Shown: positions 1-7,226, counted from the first letter of the stretch. The stretch: 11,467 nucleotides of DNA from CAZPDM01 sp964585305 (GCA_964585305.1 CAZPDM010000111.1:1-11467); one strand, 5' to 3'. A program made the numbers and translations. Notes: generated by a model from the letters alone, not told the origin.

Positions 1-431
1 CGACTTTATTTTTTTTATAAAAAAATTTTTATTATTTTCTAATTTTTTTAATTTTTTTAAAAAATTAGAAATTTTGTATTCGCTAATAAAAACTTAAGAA
101 GTATTCCCAAATGCGGGATATTGAGTAGTTTCCAAAGTAGAAAAGTCTGCTTAAGGCGCAAAATATTCATCAAGTATCTTCTATAAAATAAATATTTAAC
201 AACCCAAGTTGCTACTGTATAAAACTTACAGAGAAGAGACTCGGGAGAGGAGTTCAAATACCAATAGTATTTAGTAATGTAAACTCCCAATCACACTAGC
301 TATACCTATAATTTAAGTCTGCAAAAAAATGATTATTCCTATAAAAGAATAAAATTTGGTTAAGTAGCAACTTAAGTAACATATTTGATATTTGATAATA
401 TTTAGCGAATTATCGGAGAATGGAAGCGATT
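1..431. other. AT-rich non-coding region upstream of the coiled-coil gene
   Basis: No convincing gene is seen on either strand. The first 70 bases are almost pure A/T runs and include an A/T-only-core hairpin, CTAATTTTTT (39-48) against AAAAAATTAG (59-68), which could be the tail of a terminator for a gene outside the window. An 11-bp inverted repeat lies at 206-216 and 363-373, and TTAAGTA is repeated at 360 and 372. A minus-strand frame at 57-290 would need a TTG start with no ribosome binding site and has a composition typical of translated AT-rich spacer. A promoter for the rightward gene is probably within 350-405 (GATAAT at 394-399 is a possible -10), but no good -35 partner is visible. 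Confidence 0.6.
206..373. repeat. 11-bp inverted repeat, arms 206-216 and 363-373
   Basis: AAGTTGCTACT at 206-216 is the exact reverse complement of AGTAGCAACTT at 363-373, with 146 bases between them. The right arm lies about 60 bases upstream of the coiled-coil gene start. It mixes G/C and A/T, so it is not just an A/T-run coincidence, but chance cannot be excluded. It could be a pair of regulator sites or the remnant of a mobile element; nothing in the sequence decides this. Confidence 0.4.
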
Positions 432-1301
432 ATGAGTAATATTTTTTCACAAATCGCGCAAAACAAGAAAAAGTCAGAACTTGAAATCAATCCCGCTGCA
501 TATCTAGAACAAAGAGAAATGACGACAAATTCCCAAGAAGTATGTGAGCAACTTAAAGAGCGAAATCGCTTCCTAGAATCGCATCTTTCTCGATCTCTTA
601 ATGTTATTGCTGGGATTGATCCAGAGCTTATACAGCGCGAAAAAAAACTCGATGAAAAAGCAAATTTGATTGCTACAGCAATTCAAAAAATCAATGAAGT
701 TCTTGAGAATTCTGATAAAGCAGTTCAAAATGCTATCCAAGATAGCCAAACAATCGAAGCCAGATTTGAAGAGCTTTTGTTAAGATATAACGAACTTTTT
801 AGAAGATATAGTAAGGCAGTAGAAGAACTTTCTCAAAACAAAAAGTACATTGAGCATTTGGAAAGAGAACTATCTAAATTTCAAAGCGAACACCATCGGA
901 CGGTAGTATTGCAGCAACAGCTTAAATCTTCAAAAATGGACCATATTTCTATTAAATTTCCTAATTCGCCAACACAGGAGGAATATCCTATGGCACAGCA
1001 AAATGAAAATAATATAAAACCAATGGTTGCAGCCCCAACCAGCCCATTTGGATATACTAATTGGAACAATAATAATAATATATATATGCGAGGCATCTCT
1101 CCAACAGCAAATACAACGCACTCTGATAATAGTCGTATAGATGATTTAGAGAAAAAAGTTGCAGGATTTTCTGATGAATTACGCCAAATAAAAGAGCTTT
1201 TAAAACAAGTATTAGGAAATGCTAAAGGTGAAAAAACATCTCAAAATGAAAAAAGTTACGAAACAATCCAGCAATTTGTACACCAAAATCAAAAATCTTA
1301 G
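432..1301 (+). CDS. Coiled-coil protein of unknown function
   Basis: I do not recognise this 289-residue protein. Residues about 35-170 are charged and Glu/Lys/Gln/Leu-rich with heptad-like spacing, predicting a long coiled coil. Residues about 172-235 are a disordered linker rich in Asn, Pro, Ser and Thr, including a run of five Asn near 212-216. A second short coiled coil follows at about 235-262, then a polar tail. There is no signal peptide or membrane segment, so it is probably cytoplasmic and structural or an adaptor. An ATG at 420 is possible, but its GGAG (415-418) is only one base away. The ATG at 432 has GGAAG (422-426) at five bases and gives the natural-looking N-terminus MSNIFSQIAQ. 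A perfect AGGAGG lies inside the gene before in-frame Met187. The stop is one base from the convergent dtd stop. Confidence 0.75.
   Translation: MSNIFSQIAQNKKKSELEINPAAYLEQREMTTNSQEVCEQLKERNRFLESHLSRSLNVIAGIDPELIQREKKLDEKANLIATAIQKINEVLENSDKAVQNAIQDSQTIEARFEELLLRYNELFRRYSKAVEELSQNKKYIEHLERELSKFQSEHHRTVVLQQQLKSSKMDHISIKFPNSPTQEEYPMAQQNENNIKPMVAAPTSPFGYTNWNNNNNIYMRGISPTANTTHSDNSRIDDLEKKVAGFSDELRQIKELLKQVLGNAKGEKTSQNEKSYETIQQFVHQNQKS
976..992 (+). promoter_or_regulatory. Internal ribosome binding site and in-frame ATG within the coiled-coil gene
   Basis: A consensus AGGAGG (976-981) is followed, eight bases later, by an ATG at 990 that is in frame with the coiled-coil gene (Met187). It is stronger than the site at the gene's own start and than the AAGGA sites used by neighbouring genes. 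It would yield a 103-residue C-terminal product with the Asn-rich linker and the short second coiled coil. Use of this start is inferred. Confidence 0.45.
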
Positions 1302-1302
1302 G

Positions 1303-1740
1303 TTATTTTTCCAAAATGAACGTAACAGGTCCATCGTTCATTAGACTAATATGCATGTGTTGGCCGAAAATTCCCGTTTCTGTATGTATTCCAAATGATT
1401 TTATTTTCTCTACAAATCGTTTATACAATAACAATGCTTGATCCGGAGAAGCTGCGAGATCAAAACTAGGTCGATTTCCCTTCTTACCGTCCGCAGCCAA
1501 AGTAAATTGGCTTACTATTAAAACTTCCCCATGAATATCAAGTACAGAAAGATTCATTTTTTGGTTGCTGTCCGGAAATATTCTAAAATTAGCAATCTTT
1601 TCAGCAAGAAAATCACTTTGGAGGTCTGTATCTCCTTGTAAAACACCTAAAAAAATTAAGATCCCTACTCCAATTTTTCCGACTATTTTACTTTCTACTT
1701 CTACAGAAGCATACGAAACTCTTTGAATAAGTGCTTTCAA
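1303..1740 (-). CDS. dtd: D-aminoacyl-tRNA deacylase (DTD1)
   Basis: DTD hydrolyses D-amino acids (and glycine) from mischarged tRNAs in the cytoplasm, a proofreading step that keeps D-residues out of proteins. The family hallmarks are present: SQFTLA at residues 77-82, with the catalytic Thr region, and the cross-subunit Gly-cisPro motif NDGP at 135-138. The N-terminus MKALIQRVSYASV matches the family standard. An upstream ATG at 1752 would add four residues (MEDQ), but no ribosome binding site precedes it. Its own codons form GGAGG (1750-1746), placed five bases before TTG at 1740. The TTG start gives 145 residues, the same length as the E. coli enzyme, so I choose it. dtd is the third leftward gene after the TPR and HEAT genes, but a hairpin separates it from them, so it may have its own promoter. 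Function is certain; the start is probable. Confidence 0.95.
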   Translation of the reverse strand: MKALIQRVSYASVEVESKIVGKIGVGILIFLGVLQGDTDLQSDFLAEKIANFRIFPDSNQKMNLSVLDIHGEVLIVSQFTLAADGKKGNRPSFDLAASPDQALLLYKRFVEKIKSFGIHTETGIFGQHMHISLMNDGPVTFILEK

Positions 1741-1752
1741 TTGGTCCTCCAT
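1738..1752 (-). promoter_or_regulatory. GGAGG ribosome binding site and TTG start of dtd
   Basis: On the minus strand the sequence reads ATGGAGGACCAATTG. GGAGG occupies 1750-1746 and the TTG occupies 1740-1738, five bases apart. The spacing is good for the TTG and impossible for the overlapping ATG at 1752, so this site decides the dtd start. Confidence 0.7.
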
Positions 1753-1787
1753 AAGATTTATTCTTAAAAAACAAAATCAAATGTTAT

Positions 1788-1815
1788 GCCGACAGATTCT
1801 CTGTCGGCTTTTTTT
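1788..1815 (+). terminator. Rho-independent terminator facing right, between dtd and the HEAT gene
   Basis: GCCGACAG (1788-1795), loop ATTCT, CTGTCGGC (1801-1808), then seven T (1809-1815): a perfect 8-bp GC-rich stem with a U tract, classical in the rightward direction. Read leftward, the stem is followed by ATAACATTTG, a poor U tract, so it would terminate HEAT-to-dtd transcription only weakly. The T tract supplies bases of the HEAT gene's stop codon (TAA, 1816-1814). Rightward transcripts reaching it would come from the coiled-coil gene, running antisense through dtd. Confidence 0.85.
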
Positions 1816-2953
1816 ATTCTAAAACAACAGTTTTCTGCCCAGTTAATTTTAAAATTACTCTAGCAATTTGGAGCTGCACTAGAAAATGAGAATTTTTCAA
1901 AATTGGAGTAAGATAAAAAATCCAATCTTTTTTATTAGCCTGTTCTACAGCCCGAATAATTGCAATACGTAAATGTTCTGGCCCAGTTGTAATAATATTT
2001 TTTGCTATAGAGAAAATTTCTAAACTTTTCCATTCTCCCAAAATAGATAAAATACGCGCTTTTAAAACATCATCGCTACTGGGAAATTGCTGTTTTATTG
2101 CAAGAACAGCTTGTTCAGGGTGAAACTTATGCAATAAATTTATAATTTCCACTCGATTTTCTTGAGATATTTTTTCATTCTTTGGGCGAAACAAAAATCT
2201 GTCTTCACTATCATTGTAATCCTTATTATATAAAATTTCACTGATTGTTTGATCTTGGATACCCAATGAAATTAAGGATTCCAAAGCAGAAATTTTTTCT
2301 GTCCATCCGCCTTGTTTGAGCATATTTAAAAGATTTTCTACGCCAGATTTATCATTTACTTCTGCCAATTTTTTTGCTGCTAAAAAAGCTAACCAAGAAT
2401 CTTTATGTTTTAGCATGTTTAATAAAAACTTGTGTCCTAATGTATTGGATTCGTCATATTTTATTAGATAGTATGCCGCAAGAAGTTTATGTAAATAAGA
2501 AATATGTTCATCGTCATTTTGCAAAATTTCATATAAAATATTGCGTCCGTCTGGTGAATTTTTTGCTACTTCAATACAATGATGATGCAATAGGGGATTT
2601 TTTTCTAATAATATCTTACGAATTTCTAAAAGTATCGATGATTCTGGATATTTAGCTATAGCTTCAATTGCATAACCACGTACTTCCTCATCTTCATCCT
2701 TTAAACGGTTTGAAATTGCTTCAAAAAAAATACGCTGATTGAGTTTATCCAAACTAATAATTGCACGCTGTCGAATGCTGGGGTATTTATGTCGAAGACC
2801 TTGTATTAAGTCTGGAGTACCTTGAGAGTTTTGAAAATTCACTAAAATTTCTGCTGTTGCAAAACGTACAGCCCACTCGGAATGATAAATTCCAGAACTA
2901 AGTAATTTTATTGAATAGTCTATTAAGCTAGAATAATCTTGAGCCTCATCCAT
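1814..2953 (-). CDS. HEAT-repeat protein
   Basis: This 379-residue protein consists almost entirely of paired amphipathic helices of the HEAT / PBS-lyase-like type. Repeat signatures include WAVRFATAEIL near residue 28, YPSIRQRAIISL near 57, and DEEVRGYAIEAIAKYP near 88. Later, more degenerate repeats run to the C-terminus (LVQLQIARVILKL). Such solenoids bind other proteins and have no catalytic motif; no signal peptide is seen, so it is probably cytoplasmic. The ATG at 2953 has AAGGA at five to seven bases. Its ribosome binding site overlaps the stop codon of the upstream TPR gene (TAAGGA), and the gap is nine bases, so the two are very likely co-transcribed and translationally coupled. The partner and cellular process cannot be told from sequence. 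Confidence 0.85.
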   Translation of the reverse strand: MDEAQDYSSLIDYSIKLLSSGIYHSEWAVRFATAEILVNFQNSQGTPDLIQGLRHKYPSIRQRAIISLDKLNQRIFFEAISNRLKDEDEEVRGYAIEAIAKYPESSILLEIRKILLEKNPLLHHHCIEVAKNSPDGRNILYEILQNDDEHISYLHKLLAAYYLIKYDESNTLGHKFLLNMLKHKDSWLAFLAAKKLAEVNDKSGVENLLNMLKQGGWTEKISALESLISLGIQDQTISEILYNKDYNDSEDRFLFRPKNEKISQENRVEIINLLHKFHPEQAVLAIKQQFPSSDDVLKARILSILGEWKSLEIFSIAKNIITTGPEHLRIAIIRAVEQANKKDWIFYLTPILKNSHFLVQLQIARVILKLTGQKTVVLE

Positions 2954-2962
2954 AAATTTTCC

Positions 2963-5077
2963 TTATTTTATTTGTTGTCGTCCGCGGTTAATATAATATT
3001 GCGCTTGTTTATATTGTCCTAATATAGAATAGACTCTAGCAGTATCAAGGCAATACGGAGCAAAAGCAGGACTTAACCTGACTGCGGCCTCATAACTTTT
3101 AATAGCTTGTTGATAGTCTTTTTGTTGTTCTAAAATTTTTCCGCGTAAATAATGTGCAGGATGAAATCCTTGTTCCACCTGAATAGCTTGTTGCAGATCT
3201 TGCAAAGCACTTTCTAGATTTCCTATTTTATAATAGCACATTGCACGTTGTAACAACCATTTTTCTTTAGGAAGTGTCAAACTAAAAGCAGTGTTAAAAC
3301 TTTCTAATGCTTGGCTATATTTTCCTAACATATAGTAACATATCCCGCGACGATAATAAGCTTCATGATTTTTTGTATTTAAAGTTAAAGCAATGTTCAA
3401 ATACTCTAAAGCCTCTGAAGCATCTCCAAATTCATACGATTGTATTGCTTTTTCTACATAAATTTGAGAATCTTGAAGTATATAATCTGAAATTTTTAAA
3501 ATCATTGGCAATACTCTATCTCTCATATTAGGAGAAAATTCTGAAGCATTTTTATAATCTGAAATGGCTTGTAAATATTGCAATCTACGTTCATAAAGTT
3601 TAGCACGATGAAAAAAAGCGTCCGCATGTTGAGAATTTAATTTTATTGCTTGATCAAAATAAACCAGTGCTTGATTATCATTATTCTTTTCTACAGCAAT
3701 TCGTCCTAAATAGCAATATGAATCACTAGATTTGGGATTAATTTTCAGTAATGTTTCAAAATCTTCACTGGCTTTGTCCCAGTTTTCAAGTGCAATATAT
3801 AATTCTCCACGTCGTAAATATACCTCTTGAAAATTTGTGTTTTGTTGAAGAGCAATATTCCAAAATTCTAAAGCTTTAGAATTTTCACGTGTTTCTACCA
3901 TAACCATTGCTTTTAAATGGAAAATTTGGGATGAATTTGGTTCAAAAACTAAAGCCTTGTCTAAACTTTTAATAGCTAAATCCCAACGTCCTTCTTTTTG
4001 CATTTTCTGGAAGTATTGCAAATAGAAATTTGCCATATCATTATGTTGAGTTGCTAATTCTGATTCAATTTTTTTGCGGTTTTTATCATATTGCTCTGCA
4101 CGTTGAACAAGGGCAACAAGAGATTGATTTGTTATATTGGATGTATGTGCTGTATATAATTTTTGCAATAAATCAGGTAACTCTGTCTTAAGTTGTTCCG
4201 CAATATTCCTAAGCTCTTTTAAATTACTATTTGGTTTTCTTTGATGGATTTCTTGTACAATCTCTGAAAATAATTGAATTTTTGCTTGATGAATATTTTG
4301 CAAAGGTTTTAAAATTTCATCGGCAAGAACTAACAACTTTTGCCGATCTACAGTCATTTCCTGTAATTTAGGTTGCAAACGGACGAGTGCAGCATCGCAA
4401 GCAGCTATATTATTTGAATTATTTGTTAATTTTTTTGCTTGTTGATAATCTTCTGCAGCTTGGCTATAATATAGAGTTTCTTCGTATACACGAGCACGAT
4501 TATAATATGCCAAAAAATATTGAGAATCTATTTTTAGATTCCAATTACACAAAGCAAGTGAACGCTCCCAATTTTTCTTTTTAAAAGAATCTTGGTAAAG
4601 TTCATAAATTTCTGCAAATAATTCTCTTCTGTTGGGAAGCAATCTTCTAATAATCATAATAGCAACATTTTCTATGTTACTGCTCTGGCCTGGAATTGCT
4701 AAAGATTGTAAAAGTTTACCATCTTCCATTCGAAGAAGTTGAATATTGATAGCAAAATTGTTAGAATCACTCCAAGTCATGCTTCCTAAAATCGTATATT
4801 CCCAATACTCTCTAAATAATTGCCAATTGTTCCACCTTTGCAATTCAGAAGTTTTATATGGAGATATTTTTGCTTTTTCTAATGCTTCTACAATAATGTT
4901 CTCAGAAACTATATTATAGTCTCCACTTTGTATAGCATATTTCTTCACATTTTGAAATAGCATTTCCATTGTATAATTATCACCATTACCGTTAAATGGA
5001 ATTATGGCAAGACGATTTACTTCTATTGCAAAGCTAGTACTTATAAGAAAAAATAAAGTAAAGATGATTTTTTTCAT
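2963..5077 (-). CDS. Secreted/periplasmic TPR-repeat protein
   Basis: This is a 704-residue protein. Residues 1-17 (MKKIIFTLFFLISTSFA) form a signal peptide with a likely cut after SFA, so it acts outside the cytoplasmic membrane. Residues about 18-147 form an alpha/beta domain (VNRLAIIPFNG, then an EYTILGSM strand) that resembles the TolB-N/CsgG-like domains often found before TPRs. TPRs cover about 150-240, a long helical, possibly coiled-coil stretch covers about 240-345, and further TPRs run from about 350 to the end (for example YYRRGICYYMLGKYSQALESF). I place the start at the ATG at 5077. It has AAAGGA at a good distance and begins the signal peptide, whereas the ATG at 5107 adds ten residues that spoil it. 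It is first in the leftward TPR-HEAT(-dtd) run. A scaffold role is likely; the substrate is unknown. Confidence 0.88.
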   Translation of the reverse strand: MKKIIFTLFFLISTSFAIEVNRLAIIPFNGNGDNYTMEMLFQNVKKYAIQSGDYNIVSENIIVEALEKAKISPYKTSELQRWNNWQLFREYWEYTILGSMTWSDSNNFAINIQLLRMEDGKLLQSLAIPGQSSNIENVAIMIIRRLLPNRRELFAEIYELYQDSFKKKNWERSLALCNWNLKIDSQYFLAYYNRARVYEETLYYSQAAEDYQQAKKLTNNSNNIAACDAALVRLQPKLQEMTVDRQKLLVLADEILKPLQNIHQAKIQLFSEIVQEIHQRKPNSNLKELRNIAEQLKTELPDLLQKLYTAHTSNITNQSLVALVQRAEQYDKNRKKIESELATQHNDMANFYLQYFQKMQKEGRWDLAIKSLDKALVFEPNSSQIFHLKAMVMVETRENSKALEFWNIALQQNTNFQEVYLRRGELYIALENWDKASEDFETLLKINPKSSDSYCYLGRIAVEKNNDNQALVYFDQAIKLNSQHADAFFHRAKLYERRLQYLQAISDYKNASEFSPNMRDRVLPMILKISDYILQDSQIYVEKAIQSYEFGDASEALEYLNIALTLNTKNHEAYYRRGICYYMLGKYSQALESFNTAFSLTLPKEKWLLQRAMCYYKIGNLESALQDLQQAIQVEQGFHPAHYLRGKILEQQKDYQQAIKSYEAAVRLSPAFAPYCLDTARVYSILGQYKQAQYYINRGRQQIK

Positions 5078-5120
5078 AAAACATCCTTTAAAGGGAAAAT
5101 CTAACAAAAATTAAAAAACC

Positions 5121-5132
5121 ATTATAATTATA
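5121..5132 (-). promoter_or_regulatory. Candidate tandem -10 (TATAATTATAAT) for the leftward TPR gene
   Basis: Read leftward, two perfect TATAAT hexamers stand side by side, 44-55 bases upstream of the TPR start codon. No good TTGACA-like -35 lies 16-18 bases upstream (CTTTAT or TTTTAA are the best), so the call rests on the -10 match in AT-rich DNA. Confidence 0.4.
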
Positions 5133-5164
5133 GCCTATACAGCTTAAAAATAAAGTGAATATTT

Positions 5165-5192
5165 TTGATAATTTTATAAAACAAAATATCTT
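5165..5192 (+). promoter_or_regulatory. Candidate promoter for the rightward six-gene run
   Basis: TTGATA (5165-5170), a 16-base spacer, and TATCTT (5187-5192) are a moderate sigma-70-like match 42 bases upstream of the first gene. The 156-base divergent spacer 5078-5233 must hold promoters in both directions, but AT-rich DNA gives many chance matches. Confidence 0.3.
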
Positions 5193-5233
5193 TTTTATTG
5201 CTTTTTTGATAAGATGAATTTAAGGAAAAAATT

Positions 5234-6070
5234 ATGCTAGGATTTTCTTCTATATGGAATTTTCAACCTACACAAAATTATTTTATACCTTTTTGGGAAT
5301 ATAATATTTACGAATTTGAATTACTAAACTATCATAATATTCCCATTTCTTGGATTTCTCAAACTCCTTTAAAAATTATTGATATTTTTGTCCCTGATCA
5401 TTCAGAAATGGGGCATAAAAAAATGCCAAGTTTAGCTTCTGAAATAGAATCACAAAGACAAGAAGCCATAAAAAATTTATTGAATACATGTAAAAAAGCA
5501 CAGGAATTAAAAGCTAAATATGTTGTTTTATCGCCTGGTGTTGTTTCTTTTGTAGAAAATTTACAAACTTCCTCAAAGTCAATTATTTCTCCCACTCCTC
5601 AACAACTAGAAATGCGACGTTCTATTGCAGCACCATATTTAGAACGAATATGTCGTGGATTATTTCAAGCAATACGTGAATATCCTGAAGTCCAATTATG
5701 TTTATTGCCGGCTAAATATTGGTATGAATTGCCATTATTAGACGAATTAGAATTGATCCAAAGCGAGCTATCAAGATACTCTATTCAATATTGGCACAAT
5801 ACTGCTCGTGTTCATTTTTTGGAAAAAGCTGGATTTCCTGGGCAGGAAGCCTGGCTTGCTAAATATGGGAAATGTACTGTTGGAGTTCATTTAGAAGATG
5901 TACTTGACGATAAGGATTTAGTACCTCCAGGACTAGGAACAATTGATTGGAATAAATTAAAAAAATATTTGCCCAAAAAAATACCTCAAATTTTAAGACT
6001 AGATAGCAATTTTGAAGCCAATCATGTTACTCTATGCCTTCAATATTTACAAGAACGAAATTATTTTTAG
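5234..6070 (+). CDS. Xylose-isomerase-like TIM-barrel protein with a degraded active site
   Basis: This 278-residue protein resembles the sugar-phosphate isomerase/epimerase (AP endonuclease family 2) fold. Residues 75-101 match the strand-helix pattern 'RQEAI..LL..CKKAQELKAKYVVLSPG'. Residues 186-190 (YWHNT) and 217-240 (GVHLEDV, then PPGLGTIDW) match conserved blocks near the C-terminus. In active relatives, as I recall them, these blocks read roughly ENR, WHDTGH and HLHD and carry the metal ligands. Here the first Glu is absent (LLPAKYWYELP, 157-167), the Asp is Asn189, the GH is Ala-Arg, and HLHD has become HLED. The protein is therefore probably not a normal metal-dependent isomerase. 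AAGGA (5222-5226) lies seven bases before the ATG. It is first in the rightward run, 24 bases before the next gene. The fold is fairly sure; the function is unknown. Confidence 0.75.
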   Translation: MLGFSSIWNFQPTQNYFIPFWEYNIYEFELLNYHNIPISWISQTPLKIIDIFVPDHSEMGHKKMPSLASEIESQRQEAIKNLLNTCKKAQELKAKYVVLSPGVVSFVENLQTSSKSIISPTPQQLEMRRSIAAPYLERICRGLFQAIREYPEVQLCLLPAKYWYELPLLDELELIQSELSRYSIQYWHNTARVHFLEKAGFPGQEAWLAKYGKCTVGVHLEDVLDDKDLVPPGLGTIDWNKLKKYLPKKIPQILRLDSNFEANHVTLCLQYLQERNYF

Positions 6071-6094
6071 GCTTCTGTTATAAGGAAAAAAAAC

Positions 6095-7207
6095 ATGCTT
6101 CCCCCTTTTGATCGAAAACAACTTAAAATTTTACCGTTATCTCAACGTAAAAGCAAATCACATTTACCTAAAATGATGGTAGATACTAAATCTACTCCTA
6201 TAAAATTTACAGGAAATGAAAAAGCCTTAGAAAATATTAGCCAGAAGATATTAGAAGCCCGAAAAAATAATCGTTCTGTAGTTCTCGCTTATGGCGCACA
6301 TTTAATAAAAAATGGACTGAATTTAGTATTGAGAGAAATGCTAGAAGAAGGATATATTACACATTTGGCAACAAATGGTGCGGGAACAATCCATGATTGG
6401 GAACTTGCTTATCAAGGCCAAACTGAAGAAGATGTCAGGCACTATGTTACACAAGGGCAATTTGGAATTTGGTACGAAACCGGAACATATATCAATCTAG
6501 CAATTTTGCTAGGAGCGTACTATAATCTTGGATATGGAGAATCTATTGGAAAAATGATTGTAGAGCAAAAACTTGTTTTTCCCAAACTAGATGATTTGCA
6601 AGAACAGATTCAACACAGCATATCTCAAAAGTTTTCTACTGACAATCTTGTAGGAACAGTAAATCTTTGGCAAACGATGAAAGAATTAAATATAAAAGAA
6701 GGCGAATTAAATATTCCTCATCCTTATCAAAATTATAGTATTTTAGAAACTGCCTATCGTTTAAAAATTCCTCTGACTGTGCATCCTGGTTTTGGCTATG
6801 ACATTATCTATAGCAACCCACATAATAGTGGTGCTGCAATTGGAATAACTGCAGAAAATGATATGCTGCGATATGTTGCTAGTTTAAGTGAATTAGAAGG
6901 GGGAGTTTATCTTTCCGTTGGTTCTGCAATTATGTCACCTATGATTTTTGAAAAAGGAATTGCAATGGTTCGCAATATTGCTCATCAAAAAGGGCAAACT
7001 ATTCAAAATTTCCTAGTTGTAGTAAATGACATTCAAGAAGGTAATTGGAATTGGGGAGCAGGAACAGAACCTACGAAAGATGATCCTGCATATTATCTTC
7101 GCTTTTGTAAATCTTTTGACCGAATGAATGCACATACTATGCACTACATCCAAACGGACAACCGTGAATTTTTATGCAACCTTTATGCTTTGTTAAAAAA
7201 ACAATAG
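6095..7207 (+). CDS. Conserved protein of unknown function, faintly deoxyhypusine-synthase-like
   Basis: This 370-residue soluble protein has no signal peptide. Conserved-looking blocks are YGAHLIKNGL (66-75), THLATNGAGTIHDWELA (89-105), GQFGIWYETG (121-130), VHPGFGYDI (229-237) and GGVYLSVGSA (269-278). The order 'G..L...GL...LRE.L....ITHL.TNGAG.I.D' recalls the NAD-binding half of deoxyhypusine synthase (GYTSNLISSGL, then VTTAGGIEED). That similarity is remote, and the catalytic lysine block of that enzyme is not obvious. Proteins with this N-terminus (MLPPFDRKQLK, LPLSQRK) are, from memory, uncharacterised conserved proteins found in planctomycetes and other bacteria. The ATG has AAGGA (6082-6086) eight bases upstream. 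The gene sits 24 bases after the TIM-barrel gene and 19 before the kinase-TPR gene. A Rossmann-like nucleotide-binding enzyme is a reasonable guess, no more. Confidence 0.7.
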   Translation: MLPPFDRKQLKILPLSQRKSKSHLPKMMVDTKSTPIKFTGNEKALENISQKILEARKNNRSVVLAYGAHLIKNGLNLVLREMLEEGYITHLATNGAGTIHDWELAYQGQTEEDVRHYVTQGQFGIWYETGTYINLAILLGAYYNLGYGESIGKMIVEQKLVFPKLDDLQEQIQHSISQKFSTDNLVGTVNLWQTMKELNIKEGELNIPHPYQNYSILETAYRLKIPLTVHPGFGYDIIYSNPHNSGAAIGITAENDMLRYVASLSELEGGVYLSVGSAIMSPMIFEKGIAMVRNIAHQKGQTIQNFLVVVNDIQEGNWNWGAGTEPTKDDPAYYLRFCKSFDRMNAHTMHYIQTDNREFLCNLYALLKKQ

Positions 7208-7226
7208 TTTTCTTAAAGGAATTCTT

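Noticed and set aside
57..290. 77-residue minus-strand ORF in the first spacer
   Set aside because: It needs a TTG start with no ribosome binding site, and its Leu/Phe/Tyr/Lys-rich composition is what AT-rich spacer gives when translated.
1074..1087. AT-rich tandem repeat (AATAATAATAATATATATATG) as a possible phase-variable tract
   Set aside because: Only about four AAT units and a short TA run; they encode Asn and Ile-Tyr in frame and are too short and irregular to suggest slippage control.
881..1121. Two short minus-strand ORFs opposite the coiled-coil gene
   Set aside because: They are shadows of the coiled-coil gene, with runs of Ile from the antisense of the Asn-rich AAT repeats and no ribosome binding sites.
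1752..1752. ATG at 1752 as the dtd start
   Set aside because: No ribosome binding site precedes it, and it adds four residues absent from the family; the TTG at 1740 has GGAGG.
5107..5107. ATG at 5107 as the TPR protein start
   Set aside because: It puts ten residues in front of a clear signal peptide; the ATG at 5077 has its own AAAGGA.
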